From NCBI GenBank assembly GCA_021397835.1, contig JAJFZO010000613.1:62001-126000 (forward strand): a stretch of 64,000 nt of DNA, read 5' to 3'. Origin of the DNA: Moringa oleifera (Eukaryota; Streptophyta; Magnoliopsida; Brassicales; Moringaceae). Positions 35,400 through 47,526 of this stretch are shown here, piece by piece. Each line of letters begins with the position of its first letter. The first letter of the stretch is position 1. The translations under genes and the position numbers were made by a program. Below the pieces are notes generated by a model. It saw only the letters and a list, made by a program, of their open reading frames with translations. It was not told the origin of the DNA and searched no databases.

Positions 35400-37043
35400 T
35401 TGTCCCTTCCCTCCTAAACAAGTCTTTAGGAGTGAAGGGAAAAGCAGAGTCCCCTTCCTCTGCCTCTGCGAGAGAGTCTCAGTCTATCTCTGCTGGAAGG
35501 AGAGTAGGTAGTGCTCTCTTTTGAAATGAGTCTTTACTCTTTAGTCTGCGGAGTCGTGGATGCGTCATCTGCACGTGACTTTCACATGAAAACGTGAAAC
35601 TCCTAGGCTCTTTTTCTTACCAGACAAGCGTAATTTATGCAGCCCTTTTATGCAACTTCAACGCTGGACTCTTTAGTTAAGGGCCCTATTTTCCAATGGC
35701 TGCAGCCGGTGGCTAAGCCACAAGCAAGAGCCATATCTCGGTGAAGATGAGTAATTGTTTTGGGTGGTCCAAATGCCCATGATTTTAGTAAGCTTAACTC
35801 TGATTGGAGGCTTTAAGTCTATATTCCAGAAGTTTCTATCTTGTTTAGCTCTTTTTTTTTTTCTTTTTTCAAATATACACTACAAGGGATCATACACCAA
35901 TGAGATTGAATTTAATAGTTTAGAGCAGGAAATTGTTTTATTACTTTATTTATTTCAAGAATTGTTTAACTAAAATCAGATATCTTTATTTAAATCAATA
36001 TTTTTGATCTTGTGATAAGTATGAGTGAAATAAAGAGTTGTTTGACTACCTTATGGAAGAATCAAAGCATGTTGGATGTCAGTTTTAATGAGTGATTATT
36101 AAACAAAAGAAAAAAAATATCATAAATTATATTGGATCAAGATTTAAAGGTTATACAAGATTTTGCCACGTGATTTGTCAAAACTTAGAGTCACAAGTTA
36201 GTTTTGTATAATGTAATTTGTCTTTACACTATATTTTGATTGGTTCAATTTACATTTTTTGTAAAACTGCTAACGGATTTTTAGTCTCTCTTAGTTTGAT
36301 TAAAAAAGCAAATTCAACTCTCGATAAAAAGAACTACTTTTTTTAAATATTACATAATGATCAATCCTAACTATATGTTATTATACAAATTTGAACTACT
36401 TTTTTAATATCAAGTTGTGACATTAATCATGGCTACGAAATATATCCCATATTGCCTTCCAGTTATTCCATCAACAAGTATATACAAATTTGTTGAAAAA
36501 ATTTGATCTCAAATAATCATAATACAATTACATATCTTTTGTTGATTTAATTTATTAATATTATAAATTATTGAAATAAATCAGGATCTTTTGTTGGTTT
36601 AATTTATTCACATGATAATTTAATAAATTTAATAATTTAAAATTTTTATTAATAATATAAATTATTAAAATATTTTTATAATTTTTATTAAAAAATTAAA
36701 TATAAATTTTTTATTACAATAAGCTCATTAAATTAAGCTACCCACAAACACTAAATTCATGATTATTCTTCATAACAATCAATTAATCCATGCTTAGTGG
36801 TCCTATGTCACATATATCATATTATAATCATAGTCTCAAATTACTAAAAGTTATGCCTAATCATATTGTCACTTCAAATTTTCCCAAAGTAAATTGAATT
36901 GCTCTAACTAACTCAAAAGCTTCCCTATGGATATATTTCCTAATTTATCTATTATTATTAGCATCACATACCAATGAAGGTCTTGCTTTCTTTTGCGTTT
37001 TCTTGAACCCTCCTGTCAATCTAACATCTCCCATCGACGTACT
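35400..37043. other. No recognisable gene
   Basis: The first 120 bases upstream of the GH9 start would be its 5' UTR/promoter and are GC-richer. The rest is AT-rich spacer. No RNA gene or convincing exon seen. Confidence 0.45.
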
Positions 37044-37052
37044 TTTTTTTTT

Positions 37053-37165
37053 GGATGAATATAATTTAAAACCCTGATCTTAACACTATCTCTCCAAACA
37101 GATCTTTACTTTCAAAATTTATCCAAACAAACCCCGACTTTTTAATTTTGTCCAAATTGAACCTT
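37053..37165 (+). repeat. Left TIR of the Pack-MULE-like element
   Basis: Begins GGATGAATATAATTTAAAAC and ends TTTGTCCAAATTGAACCTT. Pairs with the right TIR over 113 bases. Confidence 0.88.
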
Positions 37166-37507
37166 AATTACAAACGCCGTTTAAATTAACCATCTCCGTA
37201 AGGGCATCATCGTCTATTCACTTTCTAAATTAATCTGAGCTTCTTTTCCTTTTTTTTCACCAGAGAAAACACAGTCTTATTGCTTGAAAAGAGAGAAGAG
37301 AAAAAAAAAAGAAAGTTGTAATTGAAAAATATTTTAATATAAAGTTATCTAAAAAGAAAATAAAAAAACTAAATACATTTGTCATGTGGGGTTATCAAAT
37401 AATTTGTAGTTGGCAAGGGACACATTTTCTTCACGGTGTCTTCTTGCTATCCAAGCAGAAACCTGCGATAGCAAATCACTGATACCGACAATCGTGAAAT
37501 TGACATT

Positions 37508-37903
37508 TTGCCCACAACCTTACCGACAAAACTTGTAAATTCCCTTCTCACACACACACCTCGACTTGTCTCTTCCTCCTCCACTAATGGCGATCCGGTA
37601 ATCAACCAGGTGGAGTTAGTCGAGGGCTCGTCTTACTTGGGCCAACCTCTCCCGTTCTCGTTGATGACGCTGATATGGATCGAGGTACTGGTGATAGGGT
37701 ACATCGAGTTCCAGAGAAACGCCGAGCTTGACCCAGAGAAGAGGCTGTACCCGGGCGGCTACTTCGACCCGCTCGGCTTGGCCTCTGACCCAGAGAAGAA
37801 GGAGCGGCTCCAGCTGGCGGAGATCAAGCACTCTCGCCTCGCCATGGTGGCTTTCCTCATCTTCGCGATTCAGGCGGCGACCAGATTTCTTGATAACCAG
37901 TGA
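37508..37903 (+). pseudogene. Captured CP29 (Lhcb4) antenna fragment with an open frame
   Basis: 131-codon open frame. From about codon 28 it is the C-terminal half of the photosystem II minor antenna CP29: [38 protein letters not shown] (second membrane helix), [19 protein letters not shown] (one residue shorter than the usual PGGKFFDPLG), then [20 protein letters not shown], the third helix with the E..KH.RLAM chlorophyll-binding motif (Ala to Ser). The first helix, transit peptide and natural C-terminus are absent; the end ATRFLDNQ is not CP29. The first 27 codons are unrelated sequence. No stop or frameshift lies within the captured part. As it lacks a transit peptide and one helix, a working antenna protein is unlikely. 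Confidence 0.85.
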
Positions 37904-38070
37904 AAAATTGAGAGAGGAAACGATTTTTAGGTTTGTGAAATTGGGAGAAGACCAAAATGGAGAGGATATCAAACGCTGTCGTTTATCACCATATATACTA
38001 TTGGTGTAATTTTCTTTTTGCCCTTCAACAAATTTATTATTTACAAACGTCGTTTAATTGATTTAAACGG

Positions 38071-38183
38071 AAGGTTCAATTTGGACAAAATTAAAAATTC
38101 GGAGTTAGTTTGGATAAATTTTGAAAGTAAGGGTCTGTTTGGAGAGATAGTGTTAAAGTCAGGGTTTTAAATGATATTTACCC
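38071..38183 (-). repeat. Right TIR of the Pack-MULE-like element
   Basis: Reverse complement starts GGGTAAATATCATTTAAAAC. It matches the left TIR, with roughly 91% identity counted by eye. Confidence 0.88.
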
Positions 38184-38192
38184 TTTTTTTTT

Positions 38193-41100
38193 AATTCATA
38201 AAGTAATTAAACTATCGGTAGTTCTACTTCTATCGTCGGTGCAACCGACACATGTAAAGAGGAGTTTAAGGGCTAGTAATTGTGGGGACTGGACCTTGAA
38301 AGGTGAGAGACCCCTTGGCAGAGCACCGACATTGACAGTGGTGTATTTGTTCCCCGGTTGACATTTTCCTATATATTGATATTTTGGCTGGTAGCACCAA
38401 AAATTTGAGAAGCATTTCAAATGTTTAAATTTAAGGCGTAAATTCATTTGACTATCTCTTTTTAAGAATTCATAATTTTTACATGTTAATTATTTTTAAA
38501 ATATATTTAATAATAGAAAGCGTATCTTTTTGTTCCTCAAAAAATTCAAGTAAATAATGTACAATATATTTGATTTAATAAGAAATTATTTTTTATTATA
38601 TTACAGTAAAAATAATATAATAATAAAATTGCTTGATAAAACTCACAAAGAAAGTTGATTTATGATTTTTTTTTTCGAATTGATGATTAACGAAATATAA
38701 GTCAATATATTTTCTTAAATCAAGTTTAAATCTTCTAAGATGAGAAGGCATTTCACAGGCCTTAAAAAAAAGGGATCATCTGATAACATTTGAATTCAAC
38801 TTTAGTTATATTACCATATAAAATATATATTTACTATTTCATATGAAAATTGTTGTTTTAATTTGGGAAAAGAACATGGTTGATCTAGTTTTTTTTTTTC
38901 GACATATATTTTAATGGGAAACTATATTATATATATATATTTTTGAAAGTACCTAAAAATATAATTATCCAGTAATTAATATTTTTAATTTAATATATTA
39001 AGTAAATGCCATTTAATCTCAATTTTTATCACGAACTTCAAAACGTAAAAACAATCACTCGATTTAATAAAAAATAATTAAATTAATTTTTTAAAATCAA
39101 AAATTAAAAATATTCAAATTAAAGATCTTGCAACATAAATTTTGCCTTGAAATTTTTTGTGGATGTAAAAAGATAGAAAAGTTTCGAAATAAGACCCCAC
39201 TTCCTAAGGAAAATGAGTTCAGTGATTTCGCACATAGGTTCATTAAAAAAATTTAAAGAGTTTTAAATATTAAAATATATTTTTATAAAATTTTATTATC
39301 AAAATTTTGAAAAAAAAACTCATGTTAAATAGTTCGTGAGTCAAAAATTATTCAAAATTAAGAGATTGACTCAAAATAGAGTATAAATTTTATTCGAATC
39401 ATTGTTTAGATATTTTAATAATAAAAATAAATTTATGTTGTTTACAGTAACTTGAAATAAGATTTGAATTAATGATGTCTCATTAATCAATATATGTTTA
39501 AAAAGATTAAGAGAGTATTTTTGTACTTAAGGTAACTATATAAACATAATATAATTTATTTTACTTGTTTGTCTATAGTTTATTTTTAAAAAATTATTTA
39601 AAATTTTGAATAATACTCTCTACCTTAAATTTTATCTTTAATTTTAATGTTTTCAAATAAATTCTAATTGATGAGAAATGATCAAATTAGACATTAATTT
39701 AAATCATTTAAAAAAATTTAAGCATATTTTTATTATTAAAATAATAAACAATAATTTCAAATAAATTTACACTTCATTTCAAGTCAATTTTTTAATTTAA
39801 ATAATTTTTAACTCACATATTTACTCTGAATTATTTAAATTTATGACAGTAAAAATTTTTAAAAATATTTTCAGTACTCATAAATTTTTAAAATTTTTTG
39901 TGATGATAACTTGAATATTTTTCACGTTCATTAAAAAGAATTTAAAGTCAAAATTTTTAAATATTGAATATCCTTAATTTTTAAATTTTTAAACAAGTTA
40001 AATTTGATTGTTTTTCATTAATTTGATAGATTTGAAATTGACGATAAAAATTACAAAAAAATGGCATTTAAATTTTTTTTGAATATTTTAGAACACAAAA
40101 TATTTTAATATTTTTGGAAATATAATAATAATTTGTAAAAAAAATTCTTAAATGTCCACATTAGTACCACATATACTTTGATAATAATCGGTTTAAGAAT
40201 ACATTAAATATTTAAAATAAATTATGGGTGGTTTAGAAAGGATGATATTTTACAAACAAAGAGTGACTTAGACTTTTATAACATAGGTTGTCTATTTATA
40301 TGTAATTTTAACTATTTGTTTTCCATTATTAAAGTAATTTAATGGCCAATGATGCTAACATTTCAGTACCAACCTAAAATACTCATAATAAAGAAATTTT
40401 ATTGTATAGGTAGTGTCTTTTGTAATTCTAAGGATCAATCTTTTATTTTATTAGCATACATTACCTTTTGCAAATTTTTCAAAACTTTTGATAGTGTAAA
40501 CTAAAAAAAAAAATTTACTATTAAAATATCTGAAATTTTTTATAATAATAACCTCGATATTTCTTCACACTTATTTAAAATTTTAACTTAAAATTTGTGG
40601 TATAAAATTTTTAATTTAAATATATTTAATTTTTGAATGTCTTACTAAAGTTTAAATTAATTCAAATTCAAATTAAAAACATATAAATAAAAAAATAAAA
40701 AATGAGATTTAAATTTTATAAAATTTAAATTATTTTTAATATTTATTTTCAAATTATTAATTTTATTAAATTATTACATAGTATAATTTTTAATAAAAAT
40801 AAAAATAAAAAATTTATGATTTAAGGTTTTAAAAAACTTTAAAATTCAAAATATTACCATAAATAATCATTAAAATAGCTAAATTTTCTAAAATTTTAAA
40901 ATATTTCATATTTTACTGTATCAATATTTGGTTTTCAGAATGGAATAGTAAGAGAATAAAATATATATTTTTTAAAAATAAAAAATTATAATAAAATAAT
41001 AATTTTTGTATTTAATAAATTAAAATAAAATAAAATAAAAATTAATTTTCACGTGTTTGATTCATACAAAATGATTTAGAAAAATAATTGAAATCAATGT

Positions 41101-42600
41101 AAAAAATTAGTATACTTTTTAACTAACTAAATTATAATTTAATTAGCATTTTTATATAATTTTTTATTAATATTAATTAATAACAATATTTTACAATAAT
41201 AATATTATAAAAATAATATTAACTACATAATATTTTAATAGTTACTTTTATTTTTAAATATTAATATTATAAAAAATAATTTTAATATTAATTCATAATT
41301 TAATAATGAAGATATAATATTTTATATTTTTAAAAAAGATGCAAAGAAAAAAATTTTTATGATTATATATATTGTAATAATTTTTACTTTTATTTTACAT
41401 TTTTATAATTTTTGAGTTGTTTTCTCAATTGTTTTTTATTTTTTTGAATTTATGAATTTTATTGCATTCTCTATTTGTTTTGTCTTTTTTTTTTTTGATT
41501 TTTTTGATATAATTTTGTTATTAATTGATGCTTCCAATTTTATCGATTCATGATCTTTGCAATTAGTAAGGTGATAGACGCATTATGATTTTTGAAAGCA
41601 TATTCTTAAGATATCAATTATTTTATGATTTTTAATGAAGTTCTTTTTTGTAGTTGATTTTATAAAAAAATTTATAAAAAATATATTCGATCTAGATAAA
41701 TTAAAATTTTAAAATTTTATACCACAAATTTATGTGTAAATAATATTATTCCTTTGCACAAATGCGTATATTTTATTACCCACTCATCAGTTGAAAATAT
41801 CTCATCTTTGTAAGAAGGAACATGGAAAATAAAATATTTTATTTTTCTATCAAATATTCAAGCCACTAAATTTTTCACTTAGTAATCCCAAATATGTCTT
41901 TTGAATATTACAAGTTTGCCAATATAAAACATTTCTTTGAAAAGTGTAATTAATGATCACAATCATAATACCAAATATTAATATCAATTTAGCATTAAAA
42001 TAGTTAAATTTATTTATTTTTTTGTAAAAAATGATGTTTATCTCAGTATCTATGATTTGAATTGTTTTATTTTATTTTACATATTATATATATATATATG
42101 TTTTTAGTTTTCTTAGTTTTATTTTATTTTCAATTAATTTTTTGAATTTTATGGATTTTATTTCATAATCTTTGTTTTGTGATTTTTAAATATATTTTAT
42201 TTTTATATTTTTTTGAACTTTTTAAAATTTTTTTACTTCTTTTGATTCATTGTTTCTATTTTTTATTTTTAAAATTTTACATTTTGTTACTTTTTTATAT
42301 TTTTACAGAAACCTAAATTTATTAATTTTTATTATAATTAAATTTTTTTTGATAAATTTTAATTTGATTTAAATTAATAAATTAATATTTATTTCAAAAA
42401 ATTAATAATTAAAATTTAATTGAAAATAAAATATTGTTATTCAAATTTAAATTTTTATTTTATGTATTATTTGAATTACTGTATTTTAAAGATTTTTAAA
42501 TTACATCATCAACACAAATTAAAATTGTTTTTGATATATTTGAAACTTGAGGATATGGGGCATATTCAAAATGCAAATTGAAAATACAACCGTTAGCATC
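38193..42600. other. AT-rich gene-free stretch
   Basis: A less AT-rich patch at 38,230-38,400 has no readable homology. The rest is A/T-dominated with short runs such as (TA)n at 38,927 and 42,085. No exon, RNA gene or delimited transposon found. Confidence 0.5.
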
Positions 42601-42626
42601 TTTGGCAATTTAAAGCAGGGGGGGCT

Positions 42627-42707
42627 CACATCTTTTGCATGCTCAGTTCCTTCACATCTTTTGCGTGCTCAGTTCCTCCACATCTTTTTTGCGTGCTCAG
42701 TTCCTCC
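42627..42707 (+). repeat. Three tandem copies of a 26-29-bp motif
   Basis: Each copy reads CACATCTTTTG(C/T).. then GTGCTCAGTTCCTC or a close variant. It lies in a GC-richer block (42,600-42,960) that resembles a 5' UTR, with a further TGC(A)TTCGTG motif recurring at 42,782 and 42,818. No protein recognised. Confidence 0.8.
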
Positions 42708-43029
42708 TATGCTCTCTCCCTCTCTCCGAGAACCTGCAAAGCTTGCGAGAACACCTGGTATATTTTCGTGTGCGTGCTTACTGCATTCGTGATAAAAGCT
42801 TCGATCTGTTCACCTGCATTCGTGCTTACTGCATCCGAGAACCTCACCGCAACTTCGATGTGTTCGCTGTAGATCTCTTTGATAAATCATATCTTCTTCT
42901 TGCAAGGTTTGATTCTCAGATCTACATCTCCCTTGTTGCATTCGTGTGAGTGCTGGATGAATTCATATGTTTATTGTATATTTTGTACATCTTGTGCGTA
43001 GTTATACAGGACTTTGAAATTCAAGTTAT

Positions 43030-43640
43030 GGGACTTGGTAATTTGAAATGCTTTCTTATTAAGACTTTCATCTATGGAATGTTATTAGTGATAGAAGAAT
43101 TTTTATGCTAGTGCTTCATGGGAAAGGTAGTCTTATTGCGGCTGCTCCTATCAAACTTCTCCAACATTGTATAGAAACTGATGGTTTCTAAATTCAATAG
43201 TAATTGAAGGAAAATAGCTAGAAGCAAGCTTCAGATACTGTGTTATAATATAGACTGCAAAAACAGTAGTGAAACGAACAAAAGAAAACCGAGACAATCA
43301 GAGAAGCAGAATGCTATCTCTGTCCACTGGCTTCAACCACCCCAATTCACCCCAGTGATCCTTCCTTCCCCTGCATCATCCTCAATTCCCTTCATATTCC
43401 CCTCTCTTGCATGATTGCAGACCCGTCTTCACCAGTTTCCCACTGCCAAGTGTCCGTTCTGTTAGAGCCACCCATAGCAACATCTTCCAATTAAAAGGGT
43501 AATTTGAAACATTTTCCAATTAAGACTTTCGTCTAAATCCAGTTGTTGTTAGTGATAAAAGCATTTTGATACTACTGTTTTTATGGGAAAGGTGATCTTG
43601 TTGCAGCTGCTGCTATCGAATTTTTCCAACATTAGATGGA
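43030..43640 (+). repeat. Direct repeat pair of about 150 bp
   Basis: 43,030-43,190 and 43,495-43,640 align through GGTAATTTGAAA, TTAAGACTTTC, GTTAGTGATA, ATGGGAAAGGT and TTCTCCAACATT-like blocks. They are about 465 bp apart, upstream of the YIF1-like exon, so probably a duplicated intron segment. Confidence 0.7.
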
Positions 43641-43948
43641 AACTTTACTTATAATTTTTCCTTGGTAGGAAGAGAGAGGGAGAGAAAGATGGAGGAGTAA
43701 AGGTAGATAGAGGGGGTGAAAAACTTTCATTTTTCAGGTGCCATCAGGAGGCACTTTTCCTTTCTTCAGTGGATTTTCTTATGGTTTTTACCATGCTAGT
43801 ACTGTTTGCTTTTCAAATCTCAAGTTGTATTGCTCGAAGACATGCCATTTTGTTAGATCATTTCATGTTTACATAATTTATTGACTTTATCTGTCCACCG
43901 ACAGCCTTTTTGGTGGAATCTTGGATCACTGTTTCCAATTTTTTCCAG

Positions 43949-44172
43949 GTTTAGTCCGAAAGCTTTGAACTAGCTGGTTGCTTGGCTAGTTTCTCTAGGT
44001 TTCCCTGCTGAAAGTAACATTACTCTTATGGGGTAATGGGAAGCCACCCTTGCTGGACATTCTGACATATGCAGGCTACATTTACACTGGGATATGTCTA
44101 ACTGTGGTTGGAGAGATCATGTGGAGATATTCTTACTATTTGTTGATGCCATGGACCTGTTTGTGCATGAGA
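43949..44172 (+). pseudogene. YIF1-family exon, broken
   Basis: YIF1 proteins are multi-pass Golgi/ER membrane proteins of the Yip1 group. After an acceptor-like TTTTCCAG the exon begins FSPKAL, continues with WLLG-stop-FL-stop-VSLLKVT, where both TAGs replace expected Trp and Gln, then NGKPPLLDILTYAGY, then ICLTVVGEIMWRYSYYLLMP and WTCLCM. This matches the C-terminal membrane part of plant YIF1 ('PLLDIVAYAGY', 'W.YSYYFLMPW.CLCMG'). No other YIF1 exon was recognised with confidence. Confidence 0.75.
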
Positions 44173-44659
44173 GTTTTATCTCACCATTTTTTGTGTGATT
44201 TTTCTGATTTATTTTTTCTTTAATTTCTATATTTTATTTTTTGGATTTTTTAAAGATTTTTTTTTTTTACTTCTTTTGGTTCACTACTTTTTTATTTTTT
44301 TATGGTTTTTTTAAAAATTTTATAAGATTCTGAATTTATTTTTTAAAAAAATTTATTAGTTTTTTGTTATTTAATTAAATCAAGCTATAATGTGCTTATT
44401 TAAAGCACAAGAAGCAATAACAGATTTTCACATCCTCCGCATGTTCTAGATTCAGATTTGATGTTGAAAGCACACGGAGCAAAAGGAGATTGTCATATCT
44501 TTGGCATCTTCATGCTTCTTTCTTCCTCTTGGGCTCTCTTCCTCCCTCCGAAGTTTTCTTGGCAACGACATTTGAGTCCTGCGAATACATGGTAATATGG
44601 AAATGAAAACCTTACTAGAGGGCTCTTTTTATTATACTTTGATGTCATTCTTTGGGTTT

Positions 44660-46880
44660 ACTAAAGTTTCTTGATAATTTAGTATCTGTTTCAAAAATTA
44701 TGATATCTTGTTGTGTTGGAAGAAGTTATTGAACATAGTAAAAAGACATCATAATTGTGTTCGCTTGATGATCTCTTGACCTGGTATGGTGAACAACAAG
44801 TTTCAAGAAAATGAATTATGATAATTATTTAAATGTTTTTATTTTCCTATTATACTTCCTTTCGTAATTGTATAAAGTCTTTAGCTATTACCTTTCCTTG
44901 TTTGTATTTTCTTGATTTTGTTAGATTTTTTTAGTTTCTTTATTTTCTTAGACCTTTTTTTTTGTTTTGCTTTGATTTTGTTTTAGTTTCTTCGATTTTC
45001 ATGGATTTCTTGCTTGTATTTTCTTTATTTTTTGATTTTTAAAACTTTTTTGGATTTTCTTTTAGTTTCCTTGCTACGGCTTTTTCATGTATGTGTTTTC
45101 TTGATTATATTGAATTTTCTTTCAGTTTTTTTTCTTGTATTTTGTTTTAGTTACTTTGGTTTTATTGGATTTTCTTTTAGTTTGTTTGGTTTTCTTGAAT
45201 TTTATTTGTTTATTTGGTTTTCTTAAATTTTATTTGTTTATTTGGTTTTTTTCTCTTGTATTCTTAGAAATTTTAATGAATTTTTGGATTCTATTTTATT
45301 TTCGTTCCTTAATTTTTTTTCTTTTCTTTTGTTTCACAATGATTCTGACTTTTCTTTTGTTTCTTTAGATTTCTTCTATTTTATTGCATGTTCTTCGATT
45401 TTCTTTCTCTTTGGATTAACGAAGTATGGATAATATTTTCATGATTGCCAGAAAAAAATCTTTTTTTTTCCCTCTCATCTCTTTTAAATATGTCATTTTT
45501 GGCTGTAGATTTAGTGATCTGACCTTTCCTCAACGTCTCAATAATAAAAAATGTAAATTCCAAATGCATTTTGTTAGTTAAGTGAATTTCCTTTTTTCAG
45601 TTCATAAATCCCTGAATATTTGAGATAAAAAGGTTGCATTGTCAATTCTTATTGGTTGATTGTGTTTAAAGGTTACAGCTAATGAGAGCGAAGTCATAGC
45701 TGTGTGAAGTATGTTGCTCCAGCAATAAAGAATTTTTTTTTGCAATCCTTTACAATGGAAAGGCCAATGCTATTTTGATTATGATTGGTTGGATCTTTTT
45801 ATTTTTTATAGATCCTTTTTTATCTATTGTGGTGAGTTATTTGAGTTGTCTTTTTTTTGTTCAATTTAGTTTGCATGTAACAATTTTTTACTTTTTAGCT
45901 TTTGTTGAAGAAGAACAATTATATTTTAGGTTTTTAACATGCAGTGATTTTTGAAACAGTTGGATCCCTTTTTGAATTCTGTTAGGTGTTAGATCAAGTG
46001 AAGCATACAACTTGTTTTTCAACTTGCTATGTTGGCCATTCAAGGTAAGAAGAGAAATCTTCAGTCATCATCCTTCAAATAATTATTGTTCAACAACTTT
46101 TTTCAATTAATTGTTTGTTATATTTTCATTCATTGTCCAATTTGATGATGGCTTAGATCGATTTCATAGTAGATATATATCTTCATGTTGAGTGAAAACA
46201 ATTTCAATGTTTTTGTCCACTTTGAAAGGACAGGTTGCTTCTTCTGTTTCATCTAGAAATTTTGAATATTGCATCGCTTTGTGATGACGATTTAAAGATA
46301 CATAACCTTTTAGATTGACTTTAAATGTTTTCAACAAGTCCTTTCTTTGGAATTTTGTGTCATCTAACTAGTCTCGATGATCTTCCAGCAAGCAATAAGT
46401 CCATTGATGGATCTAGTATGTTAATGAAACTATTGGGTAGGAAAAGGTGGCAACTTTTTGCCATTGGAATCATTAAGCTTACTAACAAATGCTTACTTGC
46501 ATGAACCTTGTATGTGGAAGTTTTTATGGATTTGTCAGTTGTCTCAGCAGCATGTCCTTTACTTTATTATGCTGACTTAAATATGGTGGGTTGCAGTGTG
46601 ACTATATGTTAATATTAATCTATTTAATTAGCAGTGGGCTTTCAAAATACAGTTAATACTTTTATAATTAGTAGCAAATTTTTGTTATAATTGTTTTAAT
46701 ATTTAAATCTATTTCGTAGGTGTGCTGTGACTTCGCACAAATTATTTGATCGGTGATGAGTTTTGATATTATTCATTTTGAGAATTCTATCCAGTTGATA
46801 TCTACCATACTGAGAGGAGAAAGGGTGTCTTCCTGTATTAAGGTGCATGTTTCTATGTCCAAAACTCATTATACTTTGTG
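44660..46880 (+). pseudogene. ATR pseudogene leading into the tandem units
   Basis: Exon-like blocks: 44,690-44,830 (homologous to 13,985-14,130; reads LDDLLTWYGEQQVSRK, not assigned), 45,670-45,830 (ANESEVIAV, then LLQQ*RIFF), 45,985-46,050 (in one frame RSSEAYNLFFN, shifting to AMLAIQ before GTAAG), 46,400-46,560 (MLMKLLGRKRWQLFAIGIIK then LTNKCL, stop, TLYVEV; ATR: KW..FA..VIKL..KCLTEGTLYVEG), and 46,715-46,850 (VMSFDIIHFENSIQLISTIL). Introns are T-rich. Several stops and shifts are visible. Confidence 0.65.
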
Positions 46881-47526
46881 TGCATTATTTTTATCCTTAA
46901 GCTTGTAGGAGCAAATAAAATGTTGCCAAAATGTTATAGAAGGAAGCGTCTCTAGAATAGCAAATGTGACATTCTTATAATCTTCTTGATGATGAGTTTC
47001 AAAGGCCTTTTAAATGTTTGTATTTTATTTTCTTCTTGATCTTTTTTTTTATATTTTATTTTTTTATGATTTTCTTATTTTTTTGGTTTATTAGTTCTTT
47101 TTTTCTTATATTTTAGATTTTTTATGTTCAATATCCTTAGATTCTCGTGGATATTGTGTATTTTTTTTTATAGATTTTTTTTGAACTTTATTTTATTTTA
47201 TGTATTTTTAATTGAATGTAGTCCATTTTGTTCTATTTCCTTGATATTTTTTATTGTTTACTTTTAGGATTATATTCATTTTTTTGTGTTTTATCTGTTA
47301 TTTAGATTATTTTAATTTTTCAATTTTTTTGTTTTACCTTCTTTTTTTATATTCTATTTTCTCGTATCCCACCCTTTTTTATAATAAAATATTTTTAGAT
47401 TTTTATTATTTTTAATTTATTTTTTTGATGATCTTTCATTTTATTTTGTTTTCTTTTTTTTTTTGCATTTTCTCTTTTATACTATTTTTAATGATTTTTT
47501 ATTTTTAATATTTTTTAAAATTTTAA

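Larger units (their letters stand above)
37053..38183 (+). mobile_element. Pack-MULE-like element carrying a CP29 gene fragment
   Basis: A 1,131-bp element bounded by 113-bp terminal inverted repeats that differ at about 10 positions. Nine Ts lie directly outside each end (37,044-37,052 and 38,184-38,192), matching the 9-bp target duplication of Mutator-like elements, although poly-T is weak evidence. The interior contains no transposase but holds part of a chloroplast antenna gene. That combination of long TIRs, captured host gene and 9-bp flanks is the Pack-MULE definition. Confidence 0.75.

Noticed and set aside
38196..38447. Possible short gene next to the Pack-MULE-like element
   Set aside because: Open frame on the - strand has no motif, splice context or composition signal that supports coding.
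43311..43480. A plastid transit-peptide exon (Ser/Pro-rich after an ATG)
   Set aside because: It has an early stop and no match to a named family that I can support.
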